The notes: generated from the sequence alone by a model not told the origin. Counted from the stretch's first letter, positions 1-12,650 are shown. The stretch is 64,000 nucleotides of DNA from Posidonia oceanica (GCA_037176725.1 JAZBRS010000039.1:27316001-27380000); one strand, 5' to 3'. Program-made: numbers and translations.

Positions 1-518
1 AACCTTGGGAAGGATGGCACTCAGCGGCTCGACGAGCGTAGTGAAGTTGCACTTGTTTGCACATGGCCGTCCCTGTCCAGGGCGTTGTCCTTGCCGAACC
101 GATGTGGCAGGATAGACCGATTGGGCGGTGGTGGTGATCTATGGTGTAGGTGCAGGTGTAGGAGTGTAAACTACTTGACTCGGGGCAAGCTGGCCTGCCA
201 AGTTGAGTTGCGCAGCTGGAGATCCGATGAAAGCAACGGCAGGCTTGGGAGTGTCTCGCCTCCTGGCATGGTTGTTGTTGCTTCCGTTGTTGTTGCTACC
301 GCTGTTGTAGTTGCGGTGGTTGTTGCTGCTACTAGGGACGGCGTCTTGTCCGACGAGTGTGGAGAGTGAAGGGTAGTGGCCCCTGCGAAGCGAGCTCTCC
401 ACACGAGTGCCTGTCCGAATTAATGATGCAAAAGTGGTGATAGGCTAGATGCTGAGCAAACCTCCAATGGATGGCTACGCTCCTCGGATGAGGGTCTCGA
501 TAGACTCCTCGTCAGATC
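1..518 (-). pseudogene. gag: Element D: decayed gag fragment of an older Tat/Ogre retrotransposon
   Basis: Read on the minus strand this stretch aligns by eye with the middle of the gag of elements A and B: the end of the capsid-like domain (TTFASLIRTGTRVESSL), the Asn/Ser-rich linker and the TTLVEPL..ILPKV segment. One frame runs through the whole fragment but is broken by three TAG stops, at complement 475-477, 445-447 and 139-141. Two of these fall where A and B have glutamine codons. It is clearly more diverged from A and B than they are from each other. The reading is cut at 518 by the LTR of element C and runs off the window at 1. It encoded part of the virus-like-particle protein and is not functional. 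Confidence 0.85.
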
Positions 519-3500
519 TGTTGACACCCCATTTTGACAGGCCGGATCGATTGGAATCTTCTGGTGGCTTCTGAACCCAAACCTAGGTCCAAACTCACAC
601 CATTCTCTTCCTCTTTCCCCTCAAAACAAGCCCAAACTCAACCTAAGATTACCCCCCTTTCCCGAACCCGAAAACTAACCAAAATCCATAGGAAAACTCA
701 CCCCTCCTGACTTACCAAACCCACCAAAAATCCCGTAAAATCTCAGACCAAAACCTCTCCCAAAAACCCTAGGAAACTTAGTCAAAACTACCTTTTTTCT
801 ACACCTCAAAACCCCTCCAAAACTTTCTCAAAACCAAACCAAAAGCCTGGGAGCAAGACTAGAGACCCTAGACCCCACATCCACCAAATTTCAACCCTTT
901 TCGAAATCTCTAAGACCTCCTCTTGCCCAAATTATCCTTTTCTCTCTCCTAGATTATCCTTTTCTCTCTCCTCTCTCTCTCCTGATTATCCTCCCTCTTT
1001 TCATCTCCTTTTCTCCCTCTTTTTTGCCTGGCTATGGGCCCCCTTGTGCTCTCATCTGTTCTCAATCTTATTCCTATTTTTATCTTATTTTTACCATTTT
1101 CTTTGATTTTCAAAAAATTACTTTCCTTCAACTCCTCTTTTTCCTATTTATTCCTCCATTTCTCCTTTCTCCTCTCCTTTCTAATTTCCTCTCCTCCTCT
1201 CTTACTAAACCTTTAAAAAACCCTTAAAACTCTAAAACAAACGGAGAACAAGCCAAAACCCTAAAAAGAAATAATTAAAAAGCTAACCAAACAATTAAAA
1301 ACAAAAGCCTAACTAAATCCAACCAAAAAAGGGAAACCAAGAATGCAACTAAAAATGCAAAACCAACCAAAAGAAAATGCTGTAAAATCAAGGAAAGAAC
1401 CAAAGAGCATCTAAAACAAGTCAAAGTGAGAACCTTACTAAAAAGCAATCGAAAACAATTCCTAAAAAAGAAAAGAAAACAATTAAAAAATGCCAAGACA
1501 ATTAATTAAGAAAAAAGAAGAAACCTAACAAATATAAGAGGAAGAACACAACAAAAAACCAAATAAAAAAAAAGAGGGAAAATGATCCAAAAACACCTAA
1601 CTAAAAATCTAACAAGAAGACCTAACAAAAAAAAGAAATTAATTAAAAAATCCCAACAAACAAAAATCAAAAGCAAACCCAAAAGACTTAAGCAAGAAAG
1701 GAGGACCAAAATCCAAAATACAAAACCAACCCTAATTAGTTTAAAACAAACTTCAGAAAAATCCTAATTAACATCCCAGGTACTTAACAAGAAAAACATA
1801 ATTAGAAAACAACTCAAAAGACTTAACAAACATTTAATCAAAATAAAAAACAAATCAAGATAAACAAACTCTAAAAACCCTAATCAAAACCAAACCTCTT
1901 TGAACCCAATTAATTAATCAAAAACAATTATTAAAAATTTAATCAAGGTCACAACTTAAAACACAATCACTCTAAGAACCTCTCCTATTTTTGTTTTATT
2001 TTTATTTTATTTTTTTTAATTTATTTCTCTCCCTACTCTTCTTCCTTTCTTTCTTCCTCTTTTTTCTTTCTTCCTTTTCTTTCTTGGGCCCAATCCGGCC
2101 CTTCCCTCCTTCTTTCTTCTTTTTCTCTTTTATTTTTTTCTTTCTTTCCACGTAGGCCCGGCCCACGGTTCCACCTCTTCTCCTCCTTCCTTCTTCTTCT
2201 CCCGTCCTCTGCTGTTTGCTTTTCTTCCTCCTGCAACCTGCGCCTGCTGCCGACAGTGCGATGCCAGGCCTGACCCGTCCTTGCGCCTCGCACGCCTCCT
2301 GCTCAAGCCGGACCGGCATGCGCCGCTCCCTGCCCGTGCACCTGCCAGACCTCCTACCACGCCCTCTCTGAGCCATTAATGGCAATCAGAGATCCGGCAG
2401 TGGAAGGAGATCAAGAGGCCAGCACACAGGCCATCAGAGAAAAACCTTGGATTCGCCCAGACGACCACCTTCCTCCCTTGCACTCCCCAGCCCGAGAGAG
2501 AGCGAGTTTTCCCCCATTTTTCCACCCGCAGAACCAGATTTTCCTCCCCGCTTGGTCCGACTGAAACCAGAGCTTGAACACCATCCAGAATCACTGCCAT
2601 TTCGCTCCCCAATCTCACTCGAACCTCCAGCATTCCTCCCCTTCATCCCTCTGCCGAAACCAGCCCAGAAACCGCCGAAAACCATCTGAAAACACATCCA
2701 GAACCCATCACCACCCTCTCCAGAATTCCCCGCACCACAGCACACCGAACCTCCCCAAACTCCGGCCCGTAGCTCGCTAGAACATCACCCTTCCACCCCC
2801 CCTGAGCTTCACCTTCGACCCACACCACAGACCGAATCCATCACCACAAACACCTCTGCCCATTTCTTCCAGAAAATCACCCAGTGACCAAACTTCTTCT
2901 CCAACCCCTTCCCAGCCCTCCTAAGCATCTAGAAGCACTCACGAACCCTCCAGAAGCTCGCCGGTACCCTCCAATCGATCCGGAGAGCAACGAACACCTC
3001 CCCCCACCTCAGGCGACTCCTGCAGCACCCACTGAAGTCGAATCTTCCTCCGGGCCGCGAAGCTTCGCTCTGGACGTCTAGGAAGCACCGGAGCACGCTA
3101 CGGAGTGGATCCCAGCACGCCCGAGCCGTCGACAGCACCCGCAGCGACCGGTCCAACCTCACCGGCAACTTCTGAATCAGCCGACGTCGGGGGAGCATCT
3201 CAGCCAGCAGAACAGGTACCCCCCTTTCCCCTTAGCTTAGGTTCTTTCTCTTCTTGCTTCTCCGCCTCTTAGAATAGGATTCTGGCCCCTGTCGCGGATA
3301 GTCATCGCCGCCGTCCGCTTTCTTCTCCGGCGAGCTCAGATCCTGTTCCACCGCTCCGGTCATCGAAACTCCGCTCCGACGGCTGTCCCAGGTCCGCACG
3401 ACCTCCAAGAGTACACCGGTACCTTCAGATCGCGTCGACGCCGCCTCGTTCGCCCAGACTGCCTCTGAGCAGGTCTACGACACTCCGGTGTCCTCCCCGG

Positions 3501-3789
3501 TCTGCTCCAGGCAGCCCCGAGCCTCGCCGGACGTCGCCCGAGCTTTGCCTGCCTCCAGAGAAGATCGTCCGCCGGTCTGCACCGCCTCAACCCCCCCTCT
3601 GCCGGCGTTCTTGGGCACTGGTAGCATTTGCTACAGTGTCCATGGCCGCCGGCCAGTCACTGTAGCCTTATTTTCTCTTTAGTAAGGTTTTTTGTTATTA
3701 AATTGCATTTTCGGTTTCAGTTTTTAGCTTATTACTTTCAGGTCCTGCCTCTGTTTAAAATCCATTTAATTTCGTATGTTTAATCTTAT

Positions 3790-4450
3790 AAAATTGCATG
3801 AAAAATCCAAAAAATCAGCTAATTACATGTTAGTCCTTCAGTAGTTAATCTGATTTAAATGCTCTAATTTTACCTTGATAAATTGCATTCTTAGTCCCTA
3901 CTGTTTTCCTTATTTGCACTTTAGTCCTCTATTCTGTTAACTTATGCATTTATTTTTTCAATTTATCTTATTGCATTGCTTCATTCTCCCCATATTTTCT
4001 GATTTTTGCATGTAGGTCCTTCATCAATGCATAGCATACATTTAAATGCATAGTTTGCTTATAAAATTGCATTTTTGACCCTACATGTTTTAAAAATTGC
4101 ACATAGGTCCTCTGCATGCACAACATACATTTAAATGCATATTTTGCTTATAAAATTGCATTTTAGACCCTGCATGTTTGAAAAATTGCATATAGATCCG
4201 CTGTTTGCATTCTCAGACCACTTAGATTCCTGTTTTGCTGGAAAAATTGCATTTTGGACCCTATTGATTTCAAAATTGCATGCCAATCTCCCATATGATT
4301 TCAAAACTTGTCCTGATGCATGTCTATCTTGAAAAATTACATTTTGAACCCTGCATCCTGTAAAATTGCATTCAAACCCCCATCTTTTTCAAAATTGCAT
4401 ATAGGTCCCCTTTTTCTGAAAAGTCATTCTTAAGTCCCTTCTTGCATTCC
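3790..4450 (+). repeat. Degenerate LTR repeats with TTGCATTTTAGNCC core
   Basis: Blocks of roughly 40-60 bases repeat a core like AAAATTGCATTTTAGACCC, alternating with CATATAGGTCC. The copies are irregular in length and sequence. Equivalent repeats occur in the LTRs of A (about 23100-24180 and 45196-46276) and B (about 8540-9400 and 58626-59486, opposite strand). No gene is visible here. Confidence 0.7.
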
Positions 4451-4720
4451 ACATGCATTGCATCCTCGCATCCGGCATCCTTAGCACACACTTAAGTACG
4501 CCTAGCTCCCCTAAATACGGGAGGACCTGTTTTGCACACCCCTTAGGTCCCTTTTACACTTAGATCCTATCTTCTCCCCTGTTCTGGCCTCCTGCCTTGT
4601 AGTCTGGATATCTTCAGATCCGGCCGTTGGATCTTCTCAAGTAAGCTGCCAGGACGACCCCGGCGGAGCGCTCTTCAGCATGGACCAATCCGATTCCAGA
4701 TCAGGCCCCAGATTTCCAAG

Positions 4721-5749
4721 GTAAGCCCTCCTGAACTTCGGCAGCATTGTTTGCATACCATTCGCATTGCATGGCTTTTGCGTGCTTCCTTTCGCTTTGT
4801 TTTCTTGCATCGTTTTGCGTGCCCCTTTGTTTTCATGCACTGTTTTGCATGCCGTCTTGTTTTCTTGCACCGTTTTGCGTGCCGTTTTGTTTTCTCGCAC
4901 AGTTTTGCGTGCTGCCTTTGTTTTCTCACACCGTTTTGCGTGCCGCTTTGTTTCTTGCACCGTTTTGCGTGCCGCTCTTGTTTTCTTGCACCGTTTTGCG
5001 TGCCGCCTTTGTTTTCTTGCACTGTTTTGCGTGCCGCTTTGTTTTCTCGCACCGTTTTGTGTGCCGCTTTGTTTTCTTGCACCGTTTTGCGTGCCGCCTT
5101 TGTTCTCTCGCACCGTTTTGCTTGCCGCTCTTGTGTTCTTGCACCATTTTGCGTGCCGCTTTGTTTTCTTGCACCGTTTTGCGTACCGCCTTATTTTCTT
5201 GCACCGTTTTGCATGCCGCTCTGTTTTCTCTCACCTTTTTGCATGCCGCTTTGTTTTCTTGCACCGTTTTGCGTGCTGCCTTTGTTCTCTTGCATCGTTT
5301 TGCGTGCCGCTCTTGTGTTCTTGCACCGTTTTGCGTGCCGCTTTGTTTTCTTGCACTGTTTTGCGTGCTGCCTTATTTTCTTGCTCCGTTTTGCGTGCCG
5401 TTTTGTTTTCTTGCACCGTTTTGCATGCCGCTCTGTTTTCTCGCACCATTTTGCATGCCATTTTGTTTTCCTGCACCATTTTGCGTGCCGCTCTGTTTTC
5501 TCGCATCGTTTTGCATGCCTCGCCCATTTCTCGCACCATTTCGCGTGTCTCGCTTGTTTCTTGCACCATTCTGCATGCCGACTTTGTTTTTCGCACTGCT
5601 TTTTGTCCTTGCCTTGTTTCTCGCACTGTTTTGCATTCTTGCTTCGTTTCTTGCCCCGTTTTGCGTGTTTTATGTTGTTTCCTCTTGCATGTCGCTCGCA
5701 TTTCCTGTTTTCACCGCTGTTTTGTTTTATCGCCTGCATTTGCATATAG
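4721..5749 (+). other. Possible leader intron in the element C LTR
   Basis: A donor-like CCAAG|GTAAGC at 4720/4721 and an acceptor-like TTTGCATATAG|GG ending at 5749 bracket the minisatellite. The same two sites, in the same order, flank the equivalent region in A (24426-25260) and in B (complement 57470-58299). The lengths would be 1029, 835 and 830 nt. Splicing is inferred from site conservation alone. Confidence 0.4.
4783..5690 (+). repeat. 30-bp LTR minisatellite (GTTTTGCGTGCCG type), about 30 copies
   Basis: The tandem unit is about 29-31 bp and carries TTGCACCGTTTTGCGTGCCG followed by CTTTGTTTTC. It is most regular at 4860-5450 and decays toward both ends. Because the unit is often a multiple of three, all three forward frames stay open for about 330 codons, giving meaningless Cys/Phe/Ala-rich ORFs. 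Fewer and more diverged copies occupy the same place in the LTRs of A and B. Confidence 0.92.
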
Positions 5750-6377
5750 GGTGGTGATGCTTACTGCCTAGAGTTCTCACGAGCCAGGTTCTGCCCGGTT
5801 CGGAACACAGACAGTGTTGCTGAGCGCTTAGATTGCTCGTTTACTTTCTTGCATTGCATTCCCTCACTTAGAGCACACCTTTGAGCATTTAGATAGGCAT
5901 TCATTGGCACTTAGGCATTCAAAGTCTGCATTTCCCTGCATATGCGAGCGTAAGCCTAGAAAGACCGATTCTCGAGCGTGTCGGGGGTGCCTAACACTTT
6001 CCCCGCACGTAACAGGAGTCCTTGCCCTCTCTCTTGGCCCACAATGACCATATTGCCCTTATTCTAGGCACGAGTCACATCATTTGCATTCATTTGCATC
6101 TCATTTCTTCTACATTGCCTTGCATTGCATCTTTTGCTTGGTTTTGCGTGGTTATTCACGCATTTCCTTGGTTTTCCTTGTCTCCCGATCTAATAGACTT
6201 GGTGGCGACTCCGATTTTGTCTTATCTTCTTCTTTTATTCCCCTTTTTCTTTTTTAAAATGTTTTCGAGTTAAGTCTTCCTTCTCGGACATAGCCGCTAA
6301 TAGTGAGCCTGATTCTGATCGGTGCACACGAGCTTTGGCAATGTGCATGGACAATCTGAACGCTGGGATTACTACAG

Positions 6378-6395
6378 TGGCGACTCCGCTGGGGA
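6378..6395 (+). other. Element C primer-binding site
   Basis: TGGCGACTCCGCTGGGGA lies one base after the LTR end. Its complement ends in CCA, as a tRNA 3' end must. From memory, Ogre elements are described as using tRNA-Arg with this type of PBS. It marks the LTR/internal boundary and the site where minus-strand DNA synthesis starts. Confidence 0.9.
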
Positions 6396-6799
6396 TACTA
6401 GACTCCGGCTTTCGCTTTGGCTTTGGCTCGCTCGCATTCTGTTTGGGATTTGCTTTCTTTGTTCGACTTTGTGTTTCCTTTGCCTGTTTTGCTTGTTTTT
6501 TCTGTGCAAACTCTTAGCAAGTCGCCTCGTCGTTACTTGGCTTAGGTTTTGCACCCCCCTCAGCTGCTTTTGCCTTGGTTTTGCTCTGTCTTGCTCTGCT
6601 TTGTCTAACTTGCTTGTTTACTTGTCTATTTCCTCGCTTCTGCTCTTATTCGCTTTACAGCTTACCTGTCTTTACTTTCTTTATCCTGCTTACTTATTAC
6701 TACTTTATTTCCTGTACAATGCATGTCTACATACTTGTTTGGCAACAATGCATGCTTTTTGAATGATGAATGCTTTCTTCTACACATTTGCTATGTCAC
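6396..6799 (+). other. Element C leader, left part
   Basis: This T-rich leader follows the PBS and is collinear with 25855-26236 of element A, including the CTCTTAGCAAGTCGC and TGCATGTCTACATAC segments. I see no coding gene. It is cut at 6799 by the insertion of B and continues at 62720. Confidence 0.8.
6795..6799. repeat. Target-site duplication of element B, left copy (GTCAC)
   Basis: GTCAC directly precedes the left terminus of B (TGTAG at 6800) and is repeated exactly at 62720-62724. Five bases is the usual duplication length for this superfamily. Confidence 0.95.
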
Positions 6800-7439
6800 T
6801 GTAGCGATCCCGATCGGAACCAGGCTCGCTAATATATCCAGCGGCGATTGGGATCCGAGGAAGTGGCTCAACTCGAAAACTCTTGAAATCGAGGAGAAAA
6901 AAAAAGGAAAGATAAGACAAATCAGAGTCGCCACCATTGTCTATTAACGGGAGACAAGGAAAACCGGGGTAATGCGTGAATTAACGCGCAAAACCGAGCA
7001 AGAAATGCAAAGCAAAGCGATGCAAAGGAAAACAGATGCAAACAAATGCAAATGAGATGACTCTAGCCTAGGATAAGGGCGGTACGGTCATTGCGGGCCA
7101 AAAGACAGGGTAAGGACTCCTGTTACGCGCGGGGAAGGTGTTAGGCACCCCCGACACGCCTGAAAATCGGTCTTTCTAGGCTTACGCTCGCATATGCAGC
7201 AAAATGCAGGATTGAATGCCTATGTGCCTATAAATGCCTGAATGAATGCTCAAGGTGTGCTCTAAGTGGGAAGAAACAAAGCAGGGAAGTAAACGTGCTC
7301 TCTAAGTGCTCAGCTGCGCTGTCTGTGTTCCGAATTAGGCAAAACCTAGCTCGTGAGAACTCCAGACAGTAAGCATCACAGCCCTATATGCAAATGCAGG
7401 TGAGAAAGCAAAACAACGAGGAGACTATGCAATGCAGTC

Positions 7440-7760
7440 GACATGCAAAGGAAAACGGCGCAAAATATGCAAAACGAGGCGAGAAATGAGCAACGCACGC
7501 AAAACGATGCAAAGAAGTGAAATCGGCACGCAAAACAAGCGAGAAAGCGAGACAACACACAAAACGAGACAAGAAAGCAGGAAACCACGCAAAATGAGAC
7601 GAGAAAACAGAATGACACGCAAAACGGAGCGAAAGGATAAAACTGGCATGCAAAACAAGCGAGAAAGCAAGACAACACGCAAAACGAGATAAGAGGACAA
7701 GCGGGCACGCAAAATGGTGCCAAAACGGGAGCGGGCACGCGAAATGGTGCCAAAACAGCG
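7440..7760 (-). repeat. Decayed LTR minisatellite (GTTTTGCGTGC), element B 3' LTR
   Basis: On the plus strand, GGCACGCAAAACGAG-type units recur every 28-33 bases, about ten copies, more diverged than in element C. The other LTR of B has the same copies at 57526-57846. Small ORFs here are repeat artefacts. Confidence 0.8.
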
Positions 7761-10729
7761 AAGCAAAACCTCGGGAAAGCCATGAGAATGCAAGAATGCA
7801 GGAAAAGATTAAAAGGGGCCAAAGGGGAGGCAAGACAACGTGTGTGTAAGAACAGACGTTGTTTTGGACCTCTCCGAGTAGGTGTGAAGACCTACGGAGG
7901 GGAGAGTGTGCAAACGGAGGGATTACCACCTCTTAGCGACTGTTTCCCACTAAACCGTTCCACGGTGTGTCTCGCATGCTGCCCAAAGCTCGCGATGCGA
8001 TCAGATCGTGGAAAAGGGAGAAGAAAGCCACATTAAGTGATAGATCCAGGGAAAACGCAACACAAAACACACGGGGACATGCGAAACGAGGATCTGAATA
8101 GACAAGTAGAAAGGGGAAGTCCTATTCTACATGCTCGAAGAGGCAGAAAGCAAAAACGAGGAAAACTGTGCAAATGGCATGCAAATGCAATGCAGGGGTT
8201 CAGGGGGACATACCTGGAAATCCGGGAGCCTGATCTGAGATCTGTCTGGTCCATGCTGAAGAGTGCTTCGCTGCGGTCGCCTGGGCAGCTTGTTTGAGAG
8301 GATCCAACGGTCGGATCAGAAGATATAGCAGCTCCAAGGCAGAAGGGCCAGAACAGGGGAGAAGAACAGACCTAGGTGTTCAGGAGGCCCTAGGGATGTG
8401 CAAAAGGTCCTCCCAAGTGAAAGGGAGCTAAAAGTCCTTAGTGTATGCAAGAAGATGCCAGAATGCAAGACTAAATGGATGCAGAATGCATGCAAGAGCA
8501 AGAAAAAGCAAAGAGAAGAAACTGGGAAAAACCAGGAGTTCAGAAAACATTTTGGAAAAGAAAAGGGGCTAAAAGTGCAAATTTCCCAGAAAACAGGGGA
8601 AGACAGAGGTTTATTTGGCAAAAACAAGGCTCAGAAAGTTATTTTGAAAGGAGGGCATACTTTAAAAGAGGCTTTGAAAGCAAAAAGGGATTAGAAAGCA
8701 ATTTTGGAAAAACTAGGGTCTAAAATGTAAATTTTCCAGAAAACAAGGTTCTAGGGAGTCTGGGAATACTAGTGGAGGGTCTGTATGAAGTTTGGTAGGC
8801 ATAGGAGCTAAAATGCAACCTAGGGGCAAAATGGTCTTTTCACATGATTTTTTAAAACATGCAAGGACCTAAGTGTAGTTTTGAAATCATGTAGGGGCTG
8901 AAAATGCAATTTAGTAAGGAAAACATGCTCTGGAATTTAAATGACAGGACCACAGTGCAATTTCTGGAAAATACAGGGTCAAAATGCAATGTAATAAGTT
9001 AAAATGCATGCAGCACAGTTACTGTCCATTTAAAATGGACCTAACTGCAAATATGATAAAGCAGAGGGGCAAATATGCAATGCATCAACCAAAAATAAAA
9101 ATCAGAACCTAAGTTTCTACAGTGCATGGACCTAAGTGCAAAAACAGAAAAATGCAGGGACTTAGGATGCAATGCAGTATGGTAAAACATGAGTAAATAA
9201 AAGAACTGATTAAGTGCAGGACCTAAGTGCAAAAATCGAAAACAGGAGGACTAAACTACAAAATTAAATAGCAGCACAGCACAGTAAATGGACCAACATG
9301 CAAATAGGGAAAAGCATAAATATTTCATGCAATTTAATATGGTTTCAGTTCAAAAATCAACAGATTAAACTAAATGAAGGACTGGAATGTAAAATGATAA
9401 AAACTCAGAGCAGAAATGCAATATCTACTTAAAACTTTAGCCGGAATGAAATAACTGCACAGTAACTGGTCGACGGCGACGAGTACTGTAGCAGAACGCC
9501 GGCAGTACCCGTGGCCGCCGACAGGGGAGGCTGAGGAGGCGCGGGAGGGCGGAGAGCGACGTCGGCGATCGTCCGGAGCTCCGGGAACGGTCTGGAGCTC
9601 GCTCTGCTAGCCGGAGCGTCCGGAGGAAGAGCAGCCGGCGCCGGAGAAGGTGAACTGTCCGGCGAGTCGAGGTCGGAGCAGGAGGACCGGAAAACCTATT
9701 CTAAAGGCTGGGGAAGCAAGAGAAGAAGAAGAGGGAGCTAAGGGAAGCGGTGGTTACCTTTTTCCGCGCCTGAGTCGTTCCCCCGACGTCAGTGGTTCCA
9801 GAGGTCGCCGGTGGGGGCCGTCCGGTCGCTGCGGGCGTCGCCGGCTGCTCGCGGAGGTTGGGATCTTCTCAGGACGTCCCTCCGGTGCTTCCTGGATGGT
9901 CAGACGGAAGCTTCGCAGCTCGGGTGAAGAATCGGCTTTTTTGGGTTGTCAGATTGCTGCCGGAGGCGGGGGGAGAGTATTGCTGCTCGTCCGGTGGAGT
10001 GGAGCCCTCCGATGGGTTGCTGGGATGCTGGCGATGGAGTTTGGATGCCTGGAGAGGGCTTTTGGAAGGTGTGGAGGGGAGTTTGAGGTCGGGGTCGATT
10101 TCTGGTCAGTGACGAGGTCAGGTGTTTGTTGTGGAATCCTCAGTCGGTGGTGAGCGGTTGGGTTCAAGGCTGGAGGCTTTGGAGAGGTGAAGTGCAGGTG
10201 AGTAACTGGGTGAAGTTTGGGAGGAGGCTGCGGGCTGTGGTGAAGGGAATTGCCGGAGGGAAGGAGTTGGGTTTCAGGTCGGTGGCAGTTGGCTTCAGGT
10301 GGTGTTTCAGAGCAGTTTAGGTGGTGGAATGGCTGGGGAATGAGGCTGGGAAATGGCTGGGTTTTGGGTGAACTTGGGGGAGTAATTGGGAGGAAGATGG
10401 AGGTCTGAAGTGGTGCTGGGGAATTGGAAAAGGAAGAAGGACGTTTGCTGAATTTTTCAGAGAGGAAAAGAGGAGGACCGGATGGGGAATTGGGCTCTAA
10501 TGAAGGCTTCTCTCCGGGACGCCAAGGAGGACTCTCAGGTACCCTCTTCTGCCCTTTCTTCTCTCTAGAAATGGAAGGGTGAAGAAGAAAAGGAGCAGGA
10601 TCGTTTCAGGTGGAGGGAATGTGCTGGAAATGCTCTCTGATTTTTCTCTCCACTCTCTGGTTTGCTGGGTCTCTCGTTGCTTGCTTGCTTACTGATGGTT
10701 TCTCCTCTCTCGAAGGAATGAACGGGAGG

Positions 10730-10738
10730 CTTTTTATC
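10730..10738 (-). promoter_or_regulatory. TATA-like box in the element B 3' LTR
   Basis: GATAAAAAG on the minus strand lies about 1.9 kb from the LTR 5' end. This is almost the same distance as the TATAAG box in the LTRs of A. The match in position is the main support; the motif itself is weak. Confidence 0.4.
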
Positions 10739-12633
10739 CGGAGCCGCTGCTGCTGGGCGCGAGTTGGGAATTCAAATTCGGCCGGCGATTACTGCAGTGG
10801 AGGGGACGGGGCGACCGGCTCCGGAAAAGCCGCTAAGATGGAGGTGAAGCGGCGAGCTGCTGTAGACGATAAGATGGAGCTTCGAATTTGAATGGAAGGA
10901 GGGAAGGCTGTTGCTGCAGCTCGCGGGAGAATCGGGTGGAGAAAACACAGAGGAGGAGAGGAGGAAGAAGGAGGAGAAGGAAGCGGGCCGGACTGCTGCG
11001 GGCCGAAAAAGAAAGAAAAAAAGAAAAAAGAGAAAACGGGCCGGATTGAGCCCAGTAAGGAAAGAAAGAAAGAGAGAAAGAAAGAAGGAAGAAAGAAAGA
11101 GAGGGAAAGAGGATAAATAAAATAGGAAAAAACAAATTAAAAATAAGTAAAAATATTAGGGTGCTTGTGCTGTGAATTAGGGTCTTAATCAGATTTTCTT
11201 AATGACTTCTTTTGGTTAACTAGTGTGGTTTAAATGGGTCTTGGGCTTGATTAGGGTTTTAGGGTTTTGGTTTTGCTTTTAATTAGTTTTCACTTGATTA
11301 GATGTTTGTTAAACCTTTTTTAAATTGTTTTTAAAAATTGTATTTCCCTTGTTGGACACTTAGGATGTTAATTAGGATTTTTTAGGATTTAATTTCCCAT
11401 TAATCAGGATGTTTTTTAGATTTTTAAGTTGTAGTCTTGTTAAGGTTTTTCTTTCTTAAGTCTTTTAAGTTATGTCTTGATTTTTTATTTATTGATTTTT
11501 CTTGAAGTTTTTGGTTGGATTTTTCTGGTTTGATAGGGTGTCTTTTAGGCCTTTCAGATGTGTTTTTCTTTTCTTTTTTAATTAAGTTTTTAACTTGTTT
11601 TCCTTATGTTTATTAGGTTAGGTCTTTTGCCTTCTTTAATTATTTGTTTTAGTATTTGATTTTTTTAATTCTTCTTTTTGGGTTTGTTTTTTAATTCTTC
11701 TGATGGGTTTTTACCTTTGGTGGGTTTTGATTTTATTTTGACTTTTTTCTTGATTTTTCAGTGTTTTCTTTTGATTTGTTTTGCATTTTTTAGCTTGCAT
11801 GTTTGGTTTTTTTTTAGCTTGCTTAAGTTAAGTTTAAGTTGTTAATTGCTTGTTTAACATTTTTAAATTATTTTTCTTAGTGTACTGATTTGTTTGTTTT
11901 ATGTTTTGAGGTTTTACAGATTTTTATGGGTTTTTGTGGATTTTTGCAAGAGAGGGAAAAGTAAAAGAGAAGGAGGAAAGAAATGGAAAAAAGAGGGAGA
12001 TAAAAGGGAAAAAGATAGGTTGGAGGAAAACGATTTTTAAAAATTCAGAAAAAGTGTTAAAAATAAAGTAAAAATAGGGATAAGATAGAGGGAGGATAGA
12101 AGCACAGAGGGGGCCCACAGCCAGACCAGAAAAAGGATAAGAAAGGGATGAAAAGAGAGATGATAATCAGGAGAGAGAGAGGAGAGAGAAAATGATAATC
12201 CCGGAGAGAGAAAAGGATAATTTGGGTGAAAGAGGGTCTTAATGGTCTTGGAATGGAGTGAAAGTTGGTGAGTGGGTAGTCTAGGGTTTGGAGTCTGGGG
12301 TCTGAAGTTTTGGTCTAGTTCTAAGGAGGTTTTGGAGGGGTTTCAAGGTGTAGAAGAAGGGTAGTTTCACCTAGGTTTTCTATGGTTTTTGGGAATGGGT
12401 CAGGCTTGGAAATTACTAGGTTTTTGGGTAGGTTTGTTGAGTGGATAGTGGTGGATTTTCCTATGGATTTTGGTTAGGTTTTGAGGTTGGGAAGGGGGGT
12501 AAAGGTCCGGGTCAAAACGGGCTGTTTTTGAAGGGCAGAGAGGAGGATTAGGGCTAGGGTTTGGTTGGGGTTTGATCCAGCAATCACCAAGAGGGCTCCA
12601 AAGGTCCAAGCCTGCCAAGATGGGGTGTCAACA

Positions 12634-12650
12634 GATGCCCCTCCCTGAGC
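12634..12650 (-). other. Element B polypurine tract
   Basis: In the element's sense the sequence reads CTCAGGGAGGGGCATC directly before TGTTGACACC of the 3' LTR, identical to the tract of element A. It is the expected primer site for plus-strand DNA synthesis. It sits in the bulge of a conserved inverted repeat with the start of the LTR (12619-12700). Confidence 0.85.

Larger units (their letters stand above)
519..6376 (+). repeat. Element C 5' LTR (5858 bp)
   Basis: The LTR begins TGTTGACACCCCA and ends ATTACTACA, directly before the primer-binding site. It follows the block order of the LTRs of A and B. First comes an A+C-rich part with CT microsatellite and AACCCTAA-like motifs (about 600-2000), then a pyrimidine-rich tract (2000-2350) and a GC-rich part (2350-3650). 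Degenerate TTGCATTTTAGTCC repeats follow (3790-4450), then the 30-bp minisatellite (4783-5690) and a conserved U5-like end (5740-6320). I see no convincing TATA box at the place where A and B have one. About 45 bases near 6323-6368 have no counterpart in the A or B LTRs. The long ORFs in this LTR are by-products of the repeats. Confidence 0.93.
6800..12633 (-). repeat. Element B 3' LTR (5834 bp)
   Basis: It runs from TGTAGCGATCCC at 6800 to GGGGTGTCAACA at 12633, so in its own sense it reads TGTTGACACC...GATCGCTACA. It matches 56886-62719 base for base in length, with about 46 substitutions counted by eye (roughly 0.8%), mostly transitions. In the sense direction it carries A+C-rich U3, a TATA-like GATAAAAAG at complement 10730-10738, a GC-rich block, the GCATTTTAGTCC repeats and the decayed GTTTTGCGTGC minisatellite at about 7440-7760. 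The adjoining internal side carries the polypurine tract. Confidence 0.96.

Noticed and set aside
4747..5771. Three overlapping Cys/Phe/Ala-rich ORFs of about 335 codons
   Set aside because: They are all produced by the 30-bp tandem repeat, which keeps every frame open. The three frames overlap the same DNA and no protein sequence is conserved in the LTRs of A or B.
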